NCBI GenBank assembly: GCA_041481485.1
Contig: JBGPBY010000285.1
Coordinates: forward strand, 1 to 9,266
Direction: 5' to 3'
Length of the DNA stretch: 9,266 nt
Source of the DNA: JBGPBY01 sp041481485
GTDB lineage: Bacteria > Acidobacteriota > Terriglobia > 20CM-2-55-15
The translations under genes were made by a program, and so were the position numbers. Position 1 is the first letter of the stretch, and the number at the start of each line of letters is the position of its first letter. Positions 1 to 6,973 of this stretch are shown in pieces. The notes under the pieces are model-generated. The model made no database searches. It was given only the letters and a program-made list of their open reading frames with translations, and had not been told where the DNA came from.

Positions 1-316
1 CTCGAAGTGGTCCGATAGTGCGATCTTATCCTGCATCGGCGAAACGATTGGCATTCCGGCTTCCACTTCGGATGAGAATTGAGCATCGGGAATTGAACAT
101 TGGTCAGATCCTCACTCTATGCCGAACAGATACTGCCAAGTTATTTTTGCGAAAGCCCTTAGCCACCGGCGTCAGCCGGTGGAAAAACGGTGAACAAAGA
201 ATAGAGCGCCGGAGACAGATCCAAAACCACTCCCAACCTGCCATCTTTTCCAGTGCGGTCGGTATCCATGTATACTCCGCCGTTATAAACCATCAACGAT
301 CCCCAACAGGTGCAGA
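1..316. other. Intergenic region upstream of the amidohydrolase gene
   Basis: I see no credible gene in this stretch. The short open frames here lack a good ribosome site and do not resemble any protein family. The stretch contains a perfect hairpin at 163-182, listed separately. It must also hold the promoter and leader of the downstream amidohydrolase gene. A TATACT at 271-276 could serve as a -10 box, but no acceptable -35 box lies 16-18 bp upstream, so I do not call a promoter. An AGG at 308-310, six bases before the ATG at 317, is a modest ribosome-binding site. Confidence 0.6.
163..182. repeat. REP-like perfect palindromic hairpin
   Basis: CCACCGGC and GCCGGTGG flank the loop GTCA, giving a perfect 8-bp GC-rich stem with a 4-nt loop. 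It is followed by a short A-run on the plus strand, which means that on the minus strand the T-run lies before the hairpin. It therefore does not have the form of an intrinsic terminator in either direction. Its size and shape fit the REP-like elements scattered between genes in many soil bacteria. Only one copy is present here, so the repeat status is an inference. Confidence 0.5.
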
Positions 317-1939
317 ATGACGAACAAGAATTCGCTCTATCGACGTGGGTTGAGCCGCAGGCAATTTCTGGGAACGGCTGCGGCGCTTGGACTGGCAAGC
401 GGACTGGACATTGCAGGAATTACCGCTGCGCCTCAACAGCCGGCCGATGGGATAACGCTTGCATTGACCAATGGACGGATTCACACCATGGATGCGGCGA
501 ATTCCGTCGTCTCACAGGTTGTCGTCCGCAACGGCCGGATTTTGGCGGTGGGTAACAACGTCGCCGCCCAGTCCGGAGCCACCCGGACCATCGATCTCAT
601 GGGAAAGACCGTGATTCCCGGACTCATTGATGCTCACGACCACATCGTGCTTGTCGGTAACAGGCCCGGATGGCACACACCGCTAGAACACGTCTTCACC
701 ATTCCGGATGCCGTTGCCGCGCTGAAGACGCGCGCAGCCGAAGTCCCACAGAATGAATTCATCACCACGGTCGGCCCGATTTCCGCGATGCAGTTCGGTG
801 AGCGCCGGCTGCCGAACCTGACAGAGCTTGATGCCGTCGGGCGGCCCGTCTTTATTATTGCGGCACAAGGTGGAACGCGAACCAATACTCTGGGAAAAAT
901 GTGGATGGAGTCCAAAGGGCTCATGGTCGGATCCGATGGCACCGTTGCCAACCAGGCCTCGGGACTTGCACTTCAAACACTTCGCAAAGAACTGCTGACT
1001 CCGGAAACACGAAAACGGAATGCCGCGAATGTGCTTCAGTACTACGCCCAACTTGGAGTCACCACGCATCGGGATGCGGGAGCTTTTCACTCCGAGGCGC
1101 CATCGACTGGCGTTGCCAACGAGAACACCTACACGATGCACGATCCATTCCTTGCGCTGAACCGCGAAGGGAAAATGCCGGCCCGGCTTCGGATTGAATT
1201 CCTGCACCAGGATTCTCCAACCGCCAATCCTCCGCTGCCGACGTTGTCTCAGCGTCTGCGCAATTCATTTCCACTGTTCGGCAATGACTGGCTTAAGACA
1301 GACGGCATCGGGGAATTCACCGGAGGCGGCGTCGATGGACTGCGCGCCATCGCAAAGGCGGGATGGCGCGCCGAAGATCATGCGTTGAATCTGGCAGGCG
1401 TCACCGGGTTGATTCGCGATCGTGAAACCGTGAATGCAGAAATTCCAATAGCGAACCTGCGCTGGATCATCGCGCACGTTCCGGACTTCCCCATGGACCT
1501 CGCCAATCGAGCCAATGCGATGGGTGTCGGCGTTCTGGTGGGATGGGGACCAACGCGTATGGGCATGAATGTCGGGCCGCCCTATCGCATGCTGATGAAT
1601 CATCCCATTAAAAAGGGATATCACTCGGACGGCGGCGATATCACGGTGATCAATCCGTGGCTGAATTTTTACACCATCACCAGCGGAAAGAATCTTTTAG
1701 GCCAGCAAATTCTCGGCGATCAGAATCTGACGCGGGAAGAAACGCTTCGTCTTGCGACCACTCTCAATAAATGGTTCATCTGGGACGACGAACTGGGATC
1801 GATTGAGCCGGGCAATCATGCCGACATCGTGGTGCTGGATCGGGATTTTTTCACGATTCCCGAAGAAGAAATCATTCACACTCGATCGCTGCTGACCATT
1901 GTCGGAGGCAAGGTGGTTCACAACAGTGGAATAGTTTGA
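317..1939 (+). CDS. Tat-exported amidohydrolase, YtcJ-like (Amidohydro_3 type)
   Basis: This is a 540-residue metal-dependent hydrolase of the amidohydrolase superfamily, probably cleaving an amide, imide or similar C-N bond. The substrate cannot be read from the sequence. Residues 13-19 (SRRQFLG) and the following alanine/leucine-rich stretch to about residue 38 form a twin-arginine signal, so it should be exported folded to the periplasm. The mature part has the small beta domain at about 46-100 (LTNGRIHTMDA), then the metal-binding motif GLIDAHDH with His107 and His109. Later candidate metal ligands are His355, His387 (RWIIAHV) and Asp438 (HSDGGD). The C-terminus has the family signature GSIEPGNHADIVVLDRDF at about 494-511. 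The length is typical for the YtcJ group. The ATG at 317 is chosen because the Tat motif follows it at the usual distance and an AGG lies six bases upstream. The gene is transcribed alone and converges on the sensor kinase gene, leaving only 10 bp between stop codons. Family call is firm; role is unknown. Confidence 0.88.
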   Translation: MTNKNSLYRRGLSRRQFLGTAAALGLASGLDIAGITAAPQQPADGITLALTNGRIHTMDAANSVVSQVVVRNGRILAVGNNVAAQSGATRTIDLMGKTVIPGLIDAHDHIVLVGNRPGWHTPLEHVFTIPDAVAALKTRAAEVPQNEFITTVGPISAMQFGERRLPNLTELDAVGRPVFIIAAQGGTRTNTLGKMWMESKGLMVGSDGTVANQASGLALQTLRKELLTPETRKRNAANVLQYYAQLGVTTHRDAGAFHSEAPSTGVANENTYTMHDPFLALNREGKMPARLRIEFLHQDSPTANPPLPTLSQRLRNSFPLFGNDWLKTDGIGEFTGGGVDGLRAIAKAGWRAEDHALNLAGVTGLIRDRETVNAEIPIANLRWIIAHVPDFPMDLANRANAMGVGVLVGWGPTRMGMNVGPPYRMLMNHPIKKGYHSDGGDITVINPWLNFYTITSGKNLLGQQILGDQNLTREETLRLATTLNKWFIWDDELGSIEPGNHADIVVLDRDFFTIPEEEIIHTRSLLTIVGGKVVHNSGIV

Positions 1940-1954
1940 CCTGATACATTCAGG
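1940..1954. other. Small dyad at the convergent gene junction
   Basis: CCTGA and TCAGG flank TACAT, giving a 5-bp inverted repeat that begins directly after the amidohydrolase stop codon and covers the kinase stop codon. It could act as a weak bidirectional stem at the ends of both messages. It has no U-tract and is short enough to arise by chance. No stronger terminator fits in the 10-bp gap, so any true terminator for either transcript would have to lie inside the opposing gene. Confidence 0.25.
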
Positions 1955-3383
1955 CGGATGGCAGCACAAGCCGTGCGCGCAGTCCCTGTCCAGACAAATT
2001 GTTCACTTCGATGGTACCGCCATGGAGCGCTGCGGCTTCCTTGACGAAATTGAGACCGAGACCGGTGTTCTTCCGGCCGGTGTCCGGTCGCTCCAGCGAA
2101 TAGAATTTTTCAAATAAACGCGATTGCGCATATTCCGGAATACCGGGTCCTTCATCATCGATGTAAAGTTCAACTTGACCACCCGTTTTTGCGGCTGAAA
2201 TTCCAACTCGTCCACCTTCCGAGCTGAAATCGATGGCATTTTGCACGAGGTTGGACACTGCCAGGTGAAGCAGCATCGGATCCCCCGCAACTGCAAGATC
2301 GTCCGCGATCCTGATCTCGACATTCAGCCGTTTCTTCAACAACGCCGTTTCCGCCCCTTCCACGATGGCTCGGGCCAGCGTCACGAGGACGACCGTGCTC
2401 TTCGACCCCAGCTCGCGGCGTACCTCGAGTTCCGAGAGTTTAAGCATGCGATCGACCAGTTGCTGAATGCGGCGAGTTTCGTTTTGAATGTTCGACAGGA
2501 AATGCGCCCTGTTTTCCGGAGCCATCGCAGGATCTTCCAAAAGCTCAGCCGCGCCGCGAATCGCGGATATCGGACTCTTGATCTCGTGCGTCAGTGTTTC
2601 CACATATTGTTTGACGTATGACTGTCCAGCCAACGCTTCCCGCATCTTCTCAAATGCAGTTCCCATCGTTTTTAATTCCGTCGCAGCCAGCTTCGGAAAT
2701 GGAACGCGAAGTCCTGCGCGCATGTCATTGGCATAGCGCGTCAGGCGGCTGACCTGTTGTGTGAGCCAGATCGATACGCCCAGGCTGAGCACAATTGCAG
2801 CGGATAGCGAGATTCCGGTGATCTTATATATGTGAGGCATTATCGCCGCACGGAATGCGGCAATCTTGATCGTCGGCTTGATGACGGTCAGCACTCCGGC
2901 AATTTTTCCGGAAACGCGAATCGGAGCGGCGACAAAGAGTGCCGTTGCTCCATTCGGATCGTCTGGATCACGGCGTACTCGCGCTCCATACTCGCCCCGG
3001 AGAGTGCGGGCCACGTCGCGCCATTCCGAGTAATCCTGTCCGATGGTCTCGCGGCTCTCCGAGTCGAACACGACGATGCCTTTGGCGTCGGTAATGTACA
3101 CGCTCAGATCCACTTTGTCCTTCCGCATTTCATAGATCTGAGCAGCGACATCGCGCCCGTGTGCTTCGTCGAACACCTGATACAAATTGTCCGCGCTGAA
3201 CTTTCCATTTTCGGCTGTCTGTCCCACGATTGCCGCGAGGATATTGGCGGTATCCACCAAAGGTTCCTCGGCGCTTTCCAGATAGGCAGTGCGCAATTCG
3301 TTGCTGATTTGAGTCAGGGGATACCAAAAGCAAAGAGCCAGAATTACCAGGTATGCGAGAAAGATGACGGCGCCCAGTTTCAC
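1950..3383 (-). CDS. CreC-like sensor histidine kinase of the exosortase operon
   Basis: This 477-residue membrane histidine kinase is the likely partner of the response regulator encoded just upstream. It has a first membrane helix at about 4-22, a periplasmic Cache-like sensor region (about 25-185) and a second helix at about 188-208, then HAMP (to about 255). The dimerisation/phosphoacceptor helix has His266 in THEIKSP, and the ATPase domain has the N-box (Asn378, Asn382), G1 box (DDEGPGIPEY, about 409-418) and G2 box (GLGL, 441-444). The periplasmic stretch with VYITDAKG, VFDS and GQDYSEW, the THEIKSP box and the phrase AIRGAAELLED match the E. coli CreC pattern as I remember it. The start is GTG at 3383, which overlaps the regulator's stop in a GTGA arrangement with GGGA a few bases upstream. 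All catalytic boxes are intact. In E. coli CreBC responds to carbon status and controls creD. No CreD is encoded here, and the context suggests control of the exosortase substrate instead. Confidence 0.88.
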   Translation of the reverse strand: MKLGAVIFLAYLVILALCFWYPLTQISNELRTAYLESAEEPLVDTANILAAIVGQTAENGKFSADNLYQVFDEAHGRDVAAQIYEMRKDKVDLSVYITDAKGIVVFDSESRETIGQDYSEWRDVARTLRGEYGARVRRDPDDPNGATALFVAAPIRVSGKIAGVLTVIKPTIKIAAFRAAIMPHIYKITGISLSAAIVLSLGVSIWLTQQVSRLTRYANDMRAGLRVPFPKLAATELKTMGTAFEKMREALAGQSYVKQYVETLTHEIKSPISAIRGAAELLEDPAMAPENRAHFLSNIQNETRRIQQLVDRMLKLSELEVRRELGSKSTVVLVTLARAIVEGAETALLKKRLNVEIRIADDLAVAGDPMLLHLAVSNLVQNAIDFSSEGGRVGISAAKTGGQVELYIDDEGPGIPEYAQSRLFEKFYSLERPDTGRKNTGLGLNFVKEAAALHGGTIEVNNLSGQGLRARLVLPSA

Positions 3384-4060
3384 AAATCGTCCCGCAGCGA
3401 GTACCCACTGCCTCGATGAGTGATAATCGGTTCAAGATCAGGCCGCACCGCGCGCAATTTTGCACGGATGTTTTTGATGTGGGCGTCCACCGTCCGGTCG
3501 AGGCTGGTTTCCGGCTGTTCCCAGACCAGGTTCATCAGTTGCTCTCGCGAGAAAACGTGTCCTCTTCGTTCAATGAAGTGTTTGAGAATGTCGTATTCGT
3601 ATTTCGATAACTCGAGCGTGATGCCAAAGAACGCGATAACCCGCCGGGACGTGTTTACCGTGAATGTGTCCCGGCTCGTACCGGCCATTGCAGGCTGCTG
3701 AGTGCGTCGTAGCACGGCCTTTACACGAGCTGCCAGTTCGCGAGGACTGAAAGGCTTGGCGACATAGTCGTCAGCGCCGATTTCCAAACCCAGAACACGA
3801 TCAATTTCAGTGGTCCGTGCGGTCAGCAGAATGATCGGTGTCTTGCGTGATTGCCGAATCTCCCGCAAAAGATCGAAGCCATTGATATCGGGCAAACCGA
3901 TATCCAGGATGATCAGGTCCACAGTTCCGCTGTCAAGCACAGGAACTGCAGACAGACCCGTCGCCACGCGAACGGTTTCGAGACCTTCGCTCTCCAGGAC
4001 GAACTGGATGTTGTCGCTGATCGCCGGTTCGTCCTCCACGATGAGAATTCTCGGCTTCAT
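3380..4060 (-). CDS. CreB-like OmpR/PhoB-family response regulator
   Basis: This 226-residue DNA-binding response regulator should be phosphorylated by the kinase encoded immediately downstream. The N-terminal receiver domain (about 1-118) has the acidic pair Glu9/Asp10, the phosphoacceptor Asp53 in LIILDIGLPD, Thr80 in LLTART and Lys102 in YVAKPFSP. The C-terminal winged-helix domain (about 127-224) has the usual FSREQLMNLVW, DRTVDAHIKNIRAKL and HRGSGYSL segments. I take the ATG at 4060, which forms an ATGA overlap with the exosortase stop codon and gives the standard MKPRILIVEDE start. A TTG three codons upstream (4069) is possible. The GGAGGG motif sits only about 2 nt before the ATG, an unusually tight spacing, so translation may depend on ribosomes finishing the exosortase gene. 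Its DNA target is not known, but dyads in the region upstream of the operon (6919-6990) are candidates. Confidence 0.9.
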   Translation of the reverse strand: MKPRILIVEDEPAISDNIQFVLESEGLETVRVATGLSAVPVLDSGTVDLIILDIGLPDINGFDLLREIRQSRKTPIILLTARTTEIDRVLGLEIGADDYVAKPFSPRELAARVKAVLRRTQQPAMAGTSRDTFTVNTSRRVIAFFGITLELSKYEYDILKHFIERRGHVFSREQLMNLVWEQPETSLDRTVDAHIKNIRAKLRAVRPDLEPIITHRGSGYSLRDDL

Positions 4061-4782
4061 GCCCTCCAAAATACCCGATTACGCAGCGCGGATGGCAGAA
4101 AGATCAAGGCTGTTACGACTAGAACAATTCCCAGCACCCAGGCTGCATGTTCAGCAAATCCGGACGTTCCACCCGCAATTATTCTTCCGGCCAATGGAAC
4201 CCCCAGTGTCACACCAACGTACCAAATCAAAGGTCCTGATCTCGAAATTCGCACACCCATCGCGGATTCGACCGCAATGTAAAGGCCCAACAATGAAACA
4301 AAATAGACAACAGTTCCGGCCAACCGGTGCATCTGGCCTGGCGTAATCCACCGGACATAGAAGTCCGCAGTCCACAGATGAGCAGATAAGAAGATCCGCA
4401 AGCCATTGACCGCGACGGCCGCAATATAAGAAAGAATCGCACTCGATACCAGCCAGCGTACTTTGTTCGGAAAGTAGCGGGAAAAGCAGAAGTAGAGTGT
4501 GAGAAAGCAGATCACAATAAAATTGACGCCTGCACAGGCCGGTCCGACAACCATACGATACGTATGGCTGATAAAACCCGCGCCAGGTTCGTAGGCGAGA
4601 TCGATTCCACCCACGAACTTGGCCAGCCATACCGAAGGTGCGAGAATCCACAACAACTCCGAAGACCCGGCATGACTGTAAAACGCCTTCAACCCAACAG
4701 CCAGACCGAGTGCGCCGGCACCGGCACCAAGAGTTGATGGCGCACTAGACCATCTCAACCGCACTGGGAATTTTCTCAGCAC
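4057..4782 (-). CDS. Small exosortase (archaeo/exosortase superfamily, possibly XrtK-type)
   Basis: This polytopic inner-membrane protein of 241 residues has about seven hydrophobic segments. Exosortases are cysteine transpeptidases that recognise PEP-CTERM-like C-terminal tails and process them during surface delivery. The triad expected for the family is present in the usual order and in conserved settings: Cys83 in GPACAGVNF, Arg129 in AVNGLRI and His152 in GQMHRLAG. It contains only the catalytic core, without the long C-terminal extension (EpsI-like domain) of larger exosortases. Its small size and its VIT-VWA partner make me think of exosortase K, but I cannot confirm the subtype. A longer open frame begins at 4866 inside the upstream gene. 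I choose GTG at 4782 because AGGAAG lies five bases before it and it overlaps the upstream stop by only 7 nt. The downstream regulator gene begins inside its stop codon. The sole evident substrate in the window is the protein encoded just upstream. Confidence 0.85.
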   Translation of the reverse strand: MLRKFPVRLRWSSAPSTLGAGAGALGLAVGLKAFYSHAGSSELLWILAPSVWLAKFVGGIDLAYEPGAGFISHTYRMVVGPACAGVNFIVICFLTLYFCFSRYFPNKVRWLVSSAILSYIAAVAVNGLRIFLSAHLWTADFYVRWITPGQMHRLAGTVVYFVSLLGLYIAVESAMGVRISRSGPLIWYVGVTLGVPLAGRIIAGGTSGFAEHAAWVLGIVLVVTALIFLPSALRNRVFWRA

Positions 4783-6770
4783 TGGAACTTCCTGCGCTGA
4801 GACTTCCTCGCGTGAAATGCAAAGCTGATGGTCATCAATACGGCGACACCGGCCAACAGGATCCAAAAGTCCGGTTCCGCGCCGGAAGCATAGGGATCGC
4901 CGACAGCCAATTCCGATACACCATCAGGCAACGGAAGGGGCTGATTTACATCCCTGCTTTGCCCAGTCCGATTGCGAATCTGTTCCAGAACCGCAACGAA
5001 GGATGTGTATCGTGTCAAAAGCGAGTACGTCAAACCCAGTGACGTGATTTCGCGAACTGCTTCGGGATCGTCCTGTTGAAAGTTGAAGTCCGATAAACGC
5101 GCAATGCGAGTTCGAGCCCAGAGTTGCGGCAGAGCCGCGTGTTCGTCGCGGGGTACACTGTCTTTCACATCGAAGACCTGTGAAAAATTCCCGGACGCGG
5201 TGCGCCCGGTGACTTCGATCTGGCCTTGGCGCGGTCCATGCCACTTGCCGAAAACGACGATCGGCCGCTCGGCAAACACATCCGGTTGCGCTCCGGGCTC
5301 CACATCGTATGCGTCAAACCCTCGATAACTCACCTTTACGTTGGTCAGTACCGGCGACTGGATGTATTCGCGGAAACGCTCGCCTGCCGCTCCTGCTTCA
5401 CCAGGAGCCGTGACGACATAAGGTTCACCCTGTCCGGCGCGCGCTATGCCTTCGATCAGGAATCGATTCACACTGCTCCCGATACCGAATGCGAAGAAGT
5501 TCGTGCTCCGAAGGTTTGCATTGATTAATGTCACGGAGTCACTTTCTTCGGCAATGTAACCATCGGTAATTACGACGATGGAGCGGGATTCGAAATTACT
5601 TCGCGGAAGTTTAATCGCCGTCCGCAATGCCGCGGCCAGTTCCGTTCCGCCTCCTCCCCTCTGACGCTCAATCAGCGCAATTGCGCGCCTGATGTTTTCG
5701 GAGTTGGCCGGCATGGATGTTGGGGAAAGCAGCTGCGAATCTCCTGAGAACAGAACGACGTTGAAGGTTTCGGTTGGCCGGAGATTGCCAATCAGATTCC
5801 GCAGAAGTTGTTTGGCTGTATCCAGGGGGAAACCGTACATGGAGCCGGAAACGTCGACAACAAAGATGTATTCGCGCGGGGGTATTTCCGCTGTAACAAC
5901 CCGTGCCGGCGGCTGCACCGTAAGAAGAAAGACGTTTTCCTTTGGGTCTTCGTAAATCAGAAGTCCGCTTTGGATTTCTTTTCCGGCAAGCTGGTAGTCG
6001 AGAATAAAATCGCGGCTTCCGGTGTCATTGTCGAGCGAGACATGCGCTACCGTCGGGCTTTCCCATTCCACTTTCGTCACATGTGATGGTGAGTGGAGTT
6101 CCGCGAGCGGAACTCCAGCTGACAGATTGACATGAATGGTGAAACCCGCAGGAGAATTTTGATTCTGGGGCAGGTATGGACTCTTGACCCAGATGCTGTC
6201 TGAGGGAGCGGTCGCCTCCGGGGTATTTGAATACCGCGGACCAACGACTGTGGGATAAACAAACTGGTAGATTCCCTTTTCAGGAATCAGGATCTCACTA
6301 TAGGTCAGCTGCACTTCAACCCGGTCACCGGGCAGAACATTCGCAACCGACATGGTGAAAACATTGGGCCGTTCCTGCTCGAGAAGCGACGCACTCTTTC
6401 CCGCAGCCTTGGCCTCTTCGAATTCCTTCGTAGCCTGTTGCCGCTCCTTGATATGGGCAACGACGGCTTTGTCGCCCACCCGGATCTGCATTCCGTGAAC
6501 CGCTGCACGAGTGGAACCTGGAAAAACATATCGGGCGTGGATCGGAGTTGTTCCCAGATTCTCGTAAATCTGAGTGACCGTGACATCGGCGATTACTCCA
6601 CTGACGTTGACGACGACGCTGGTGGATTTCAAAGGGAAAGTTTCGACTCCTGGTGCTGCGCCATCCACAAAGAAATACGGCGACAACGGTTTTGCGGGAG
6701 GCAGGTTCTCAGCTCGAGTCAGTTCGCAGGTCGACAGCATCACAAAGGTCAAGGCCAGTACGGTACGCAT
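4776..6770 (-). CDS. Secreted VIT-VWA protein with PEP-CTERM-like sorting tail (exosortase substrate)
   Basis: This 664-residue protein is probably exported and then sorted to the cell surface. Residues 1-20 form a Sec signal peptide with likely cleavage after TRA. A VIT domain (vault protein inter-alpha-trypsin) covers about 40-165, with the typical YENLGTTPIHARYVFPG and LPGDRVEVQLTYSE segments. A von Willebrand A domain covers about 298-470. Its metal-ion adhesion site looks intact: Asp306-x-Ser308-x-Ser310 (VVDVSGSM), Thr376 and Asp403 (ITDG), so divalent-metal-dependent adhesion is plausible. The last 35 residues have GAEPDFW (630-636), a hydrophobic helix (637-652) and a basic end (HARKSQRRK). 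That is the motif/helix/charge order of exosortase signals, although the motif is EP rather than the classical VPEP. The ATG at 6770 is preceded by GGAG with seven bases of spacing. It is the first gene of the operon, and the exosortase gene overlaps its stop by 7 nt, which makes it the obvious dedicated substrate. Confidence 0.88.
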   Translation of the reverse strand: MRTVLALTFVMLSTCELTRAENLPPAKPLSPYFFVDGAAPGVETFPLKSTSVVVNVSGVIADVTVTQIYENLGTTPIHARYVFPGSTRAAVHGMQIRVGDKAVVAHIKERQQATKEFEEAKAAGKSASLLEQERPNVFTMSVANVLPGDRVEVQLTYSEILIPEKGIYQFVYPTVVGPRYSNTPEATAPSDSIWVKSPYLPQNQNSPAGFTIHVNLSAGVPLAELHSPSHVTKVEWESPTVAHVSLDNDTGSRDFILDYQLAGKEIQSGLLIYEDPKENVFLLTVQPPARVVTAEIPPREYIFVVDVSGSMYGFPLDTAKQLLRNLIGNLRPTETFNVVLFSGDSQLLSPTSMPANSENIRRAIALIERQRGGGGTELAAALRTAIKLPRSNFESRSIVVITDGYIAEESDSVTLINANLRSTNFFAFGIGSSVNRFLIEGIARAGQGEPYVVTAPGEAGAAGERFREYIQSPVLTNVKVSYRGFDAYDVEPGAQPDVFAERPIVVFGKWHGPRQGQIEVTGRTASGNFSQVFDVKDSVPRDEHAALPQLWARTRIARLSDFNFQQDDPEAVREITSLGLTYSLLTRYTSFVAVLEQIRNRTGQSRDVNQPLPLPDGVSELAVGDPYASGAEPDFWILLAGVAVLMTISFAFHARKSQRRKFQC
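4788..4793 (-). promoter_or_regulatory. Ribosome-binding site that fixes the exosortase GTG start
   Basis: The minus-strand hexamer AGGAAG lies five bases before the GTG at 4782, inside the last codons of the VIT-VWA gene. It supports a start at 4782 over the in-frame start at 4866, which would overlap the upstream gene by 91 nt and add a polar N-terminus foreign to exosortases. Confidence 0.65.
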
Positions 6771-6777
6771 CGCATCG

Positions 6778-6781
6778 CTCC
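6778..6781 (-). promoter_or_regulatory. Ribosome-binding site of the VIT-VWA gene
   Basis: GGAG on the minus strand stands seven bases before the ATG at 6770. It lies six bases downstream of the leader hairpin at 6788-6804, so folding of that hairpin could affect access to it. Confidence 0.6.
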
Positions 6782-6787
6782 ATTTCT

Positions 6788-6804
6788 GACCCGCATTGCG
6801 GGTC
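6788..6804 (-). promoter_or_regulatory. Leader hairpin just upstream of the exosortase operon
   Basis: GACCCGC and GCGGGTC flank a 3-nt loop, giving a perfect 7-bp GC-rich stem. Read on the minus strand it would be in the 5' leader of the VIT-VWA message, ending six bases before the Shine-Dalgarno site. It is not followed by a U-run and so is not an intrinsic terminator. It may be a translational or RNA-stability element, or a REP-like repeat; the sequence does not decide between these. Confidence 0.4.
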
Positions 6805-6918
6805 TATTGGAGCCAACGTTACGCGTTCAATGTGAAGACAGTACGAAGGCAGGATGCGAAGTTCGTGAAAACTCGGGCGTGAAATGTCTCCAGCGTTTTG
6901 AACATATCTCTTTGAAAC

Positions 6919-6939
6919 GATTTCCAGTTACAGGAAATC
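6919..6939. promoter_or_regulatory. Candidate operator dyad 1 (TTCC-N7-GGAA core)
   Basis: GATTTCC at 6919-6925 and GGAAATC at 6933-6939 form a perfect 7-bp inverted repeat with a 7-nt spacer, the geometry expected for a dimeric regulator. A second dyad with the same core and spacing lies at 6974-6990. Which protein would bind is unknown; the operon's own regulator is one candidate. Confidence 0.45.
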
Positions 6940-6955
6940 ATGGCCTGTTGCCATG
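6939..6955. promoter_or_regulatory. Inverted repeat CATGGC-N5-GCCATG
   Basis: Perfect 6-bp arms flank a 5-nt spacer directly between the two TTCC-N7-GGAA dyads, and the left arm shares one base with dyad 1. It could be part of a compound operator or arise by chance. No known box is recognised. Confidence 0.3.
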
Positions 6956-6973
6956 CACCATTAAGATTTTCCT

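Noticed and set aside
163..182. Intrinsic terminator
   Set aside because: The stem is good, but on the plus strand it is followed by A's and on the minus strand the T's lie before the hairpin, so neither direction gives a hairpin followed by a U-tract.
683..1207. Long antisense open frames within the amidohydrolase gene (and similar frames across the operon)
   Set aside because: They lie wholly inside well-supported genes, show Cys/Arg/Ser-rich shadow composition, and lack family motifs or ribosome sites.
4783..4866. Longer exosortase reading frame starting at 4866 (adds 28 residues)
   Set aside because: It would overlap the VIT-VWA gene by 91 nt and add a polar N-terminus. The GTG at 4782 has a well-spaced AGGAAG and a normal 7-nt overlap.
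6726..6737. Lipoprotein signal (L-S-T-C) in the VIT-VWA protein
   Set aside because: The residue before Cys is Thr, which is atypical for a lipobox. A standard signal-peptidase I site after TRA fits better, and the protein already has a C-terminal sorting tail.
6830..6875. CreB-type direct repeat (TTCAC-N6-TTCAC) upstream of the exosortase operon
   Set aside because: Two TTCAC words occur on the minus strand, but they are about 30 bp apart. A nearby TTCAC-N4-TTCGC has the wrong spacing and a mismatch, so the E. coli cre box is not present.
6941..6957. Sigma-54 promoter (-24 GG / -12 GC) in the divergent region
   Set aside because: TGGC and a downstream GC are present, but the spacing between GG and GC is 11 nt where 10 is required, and the -12 context is poor.
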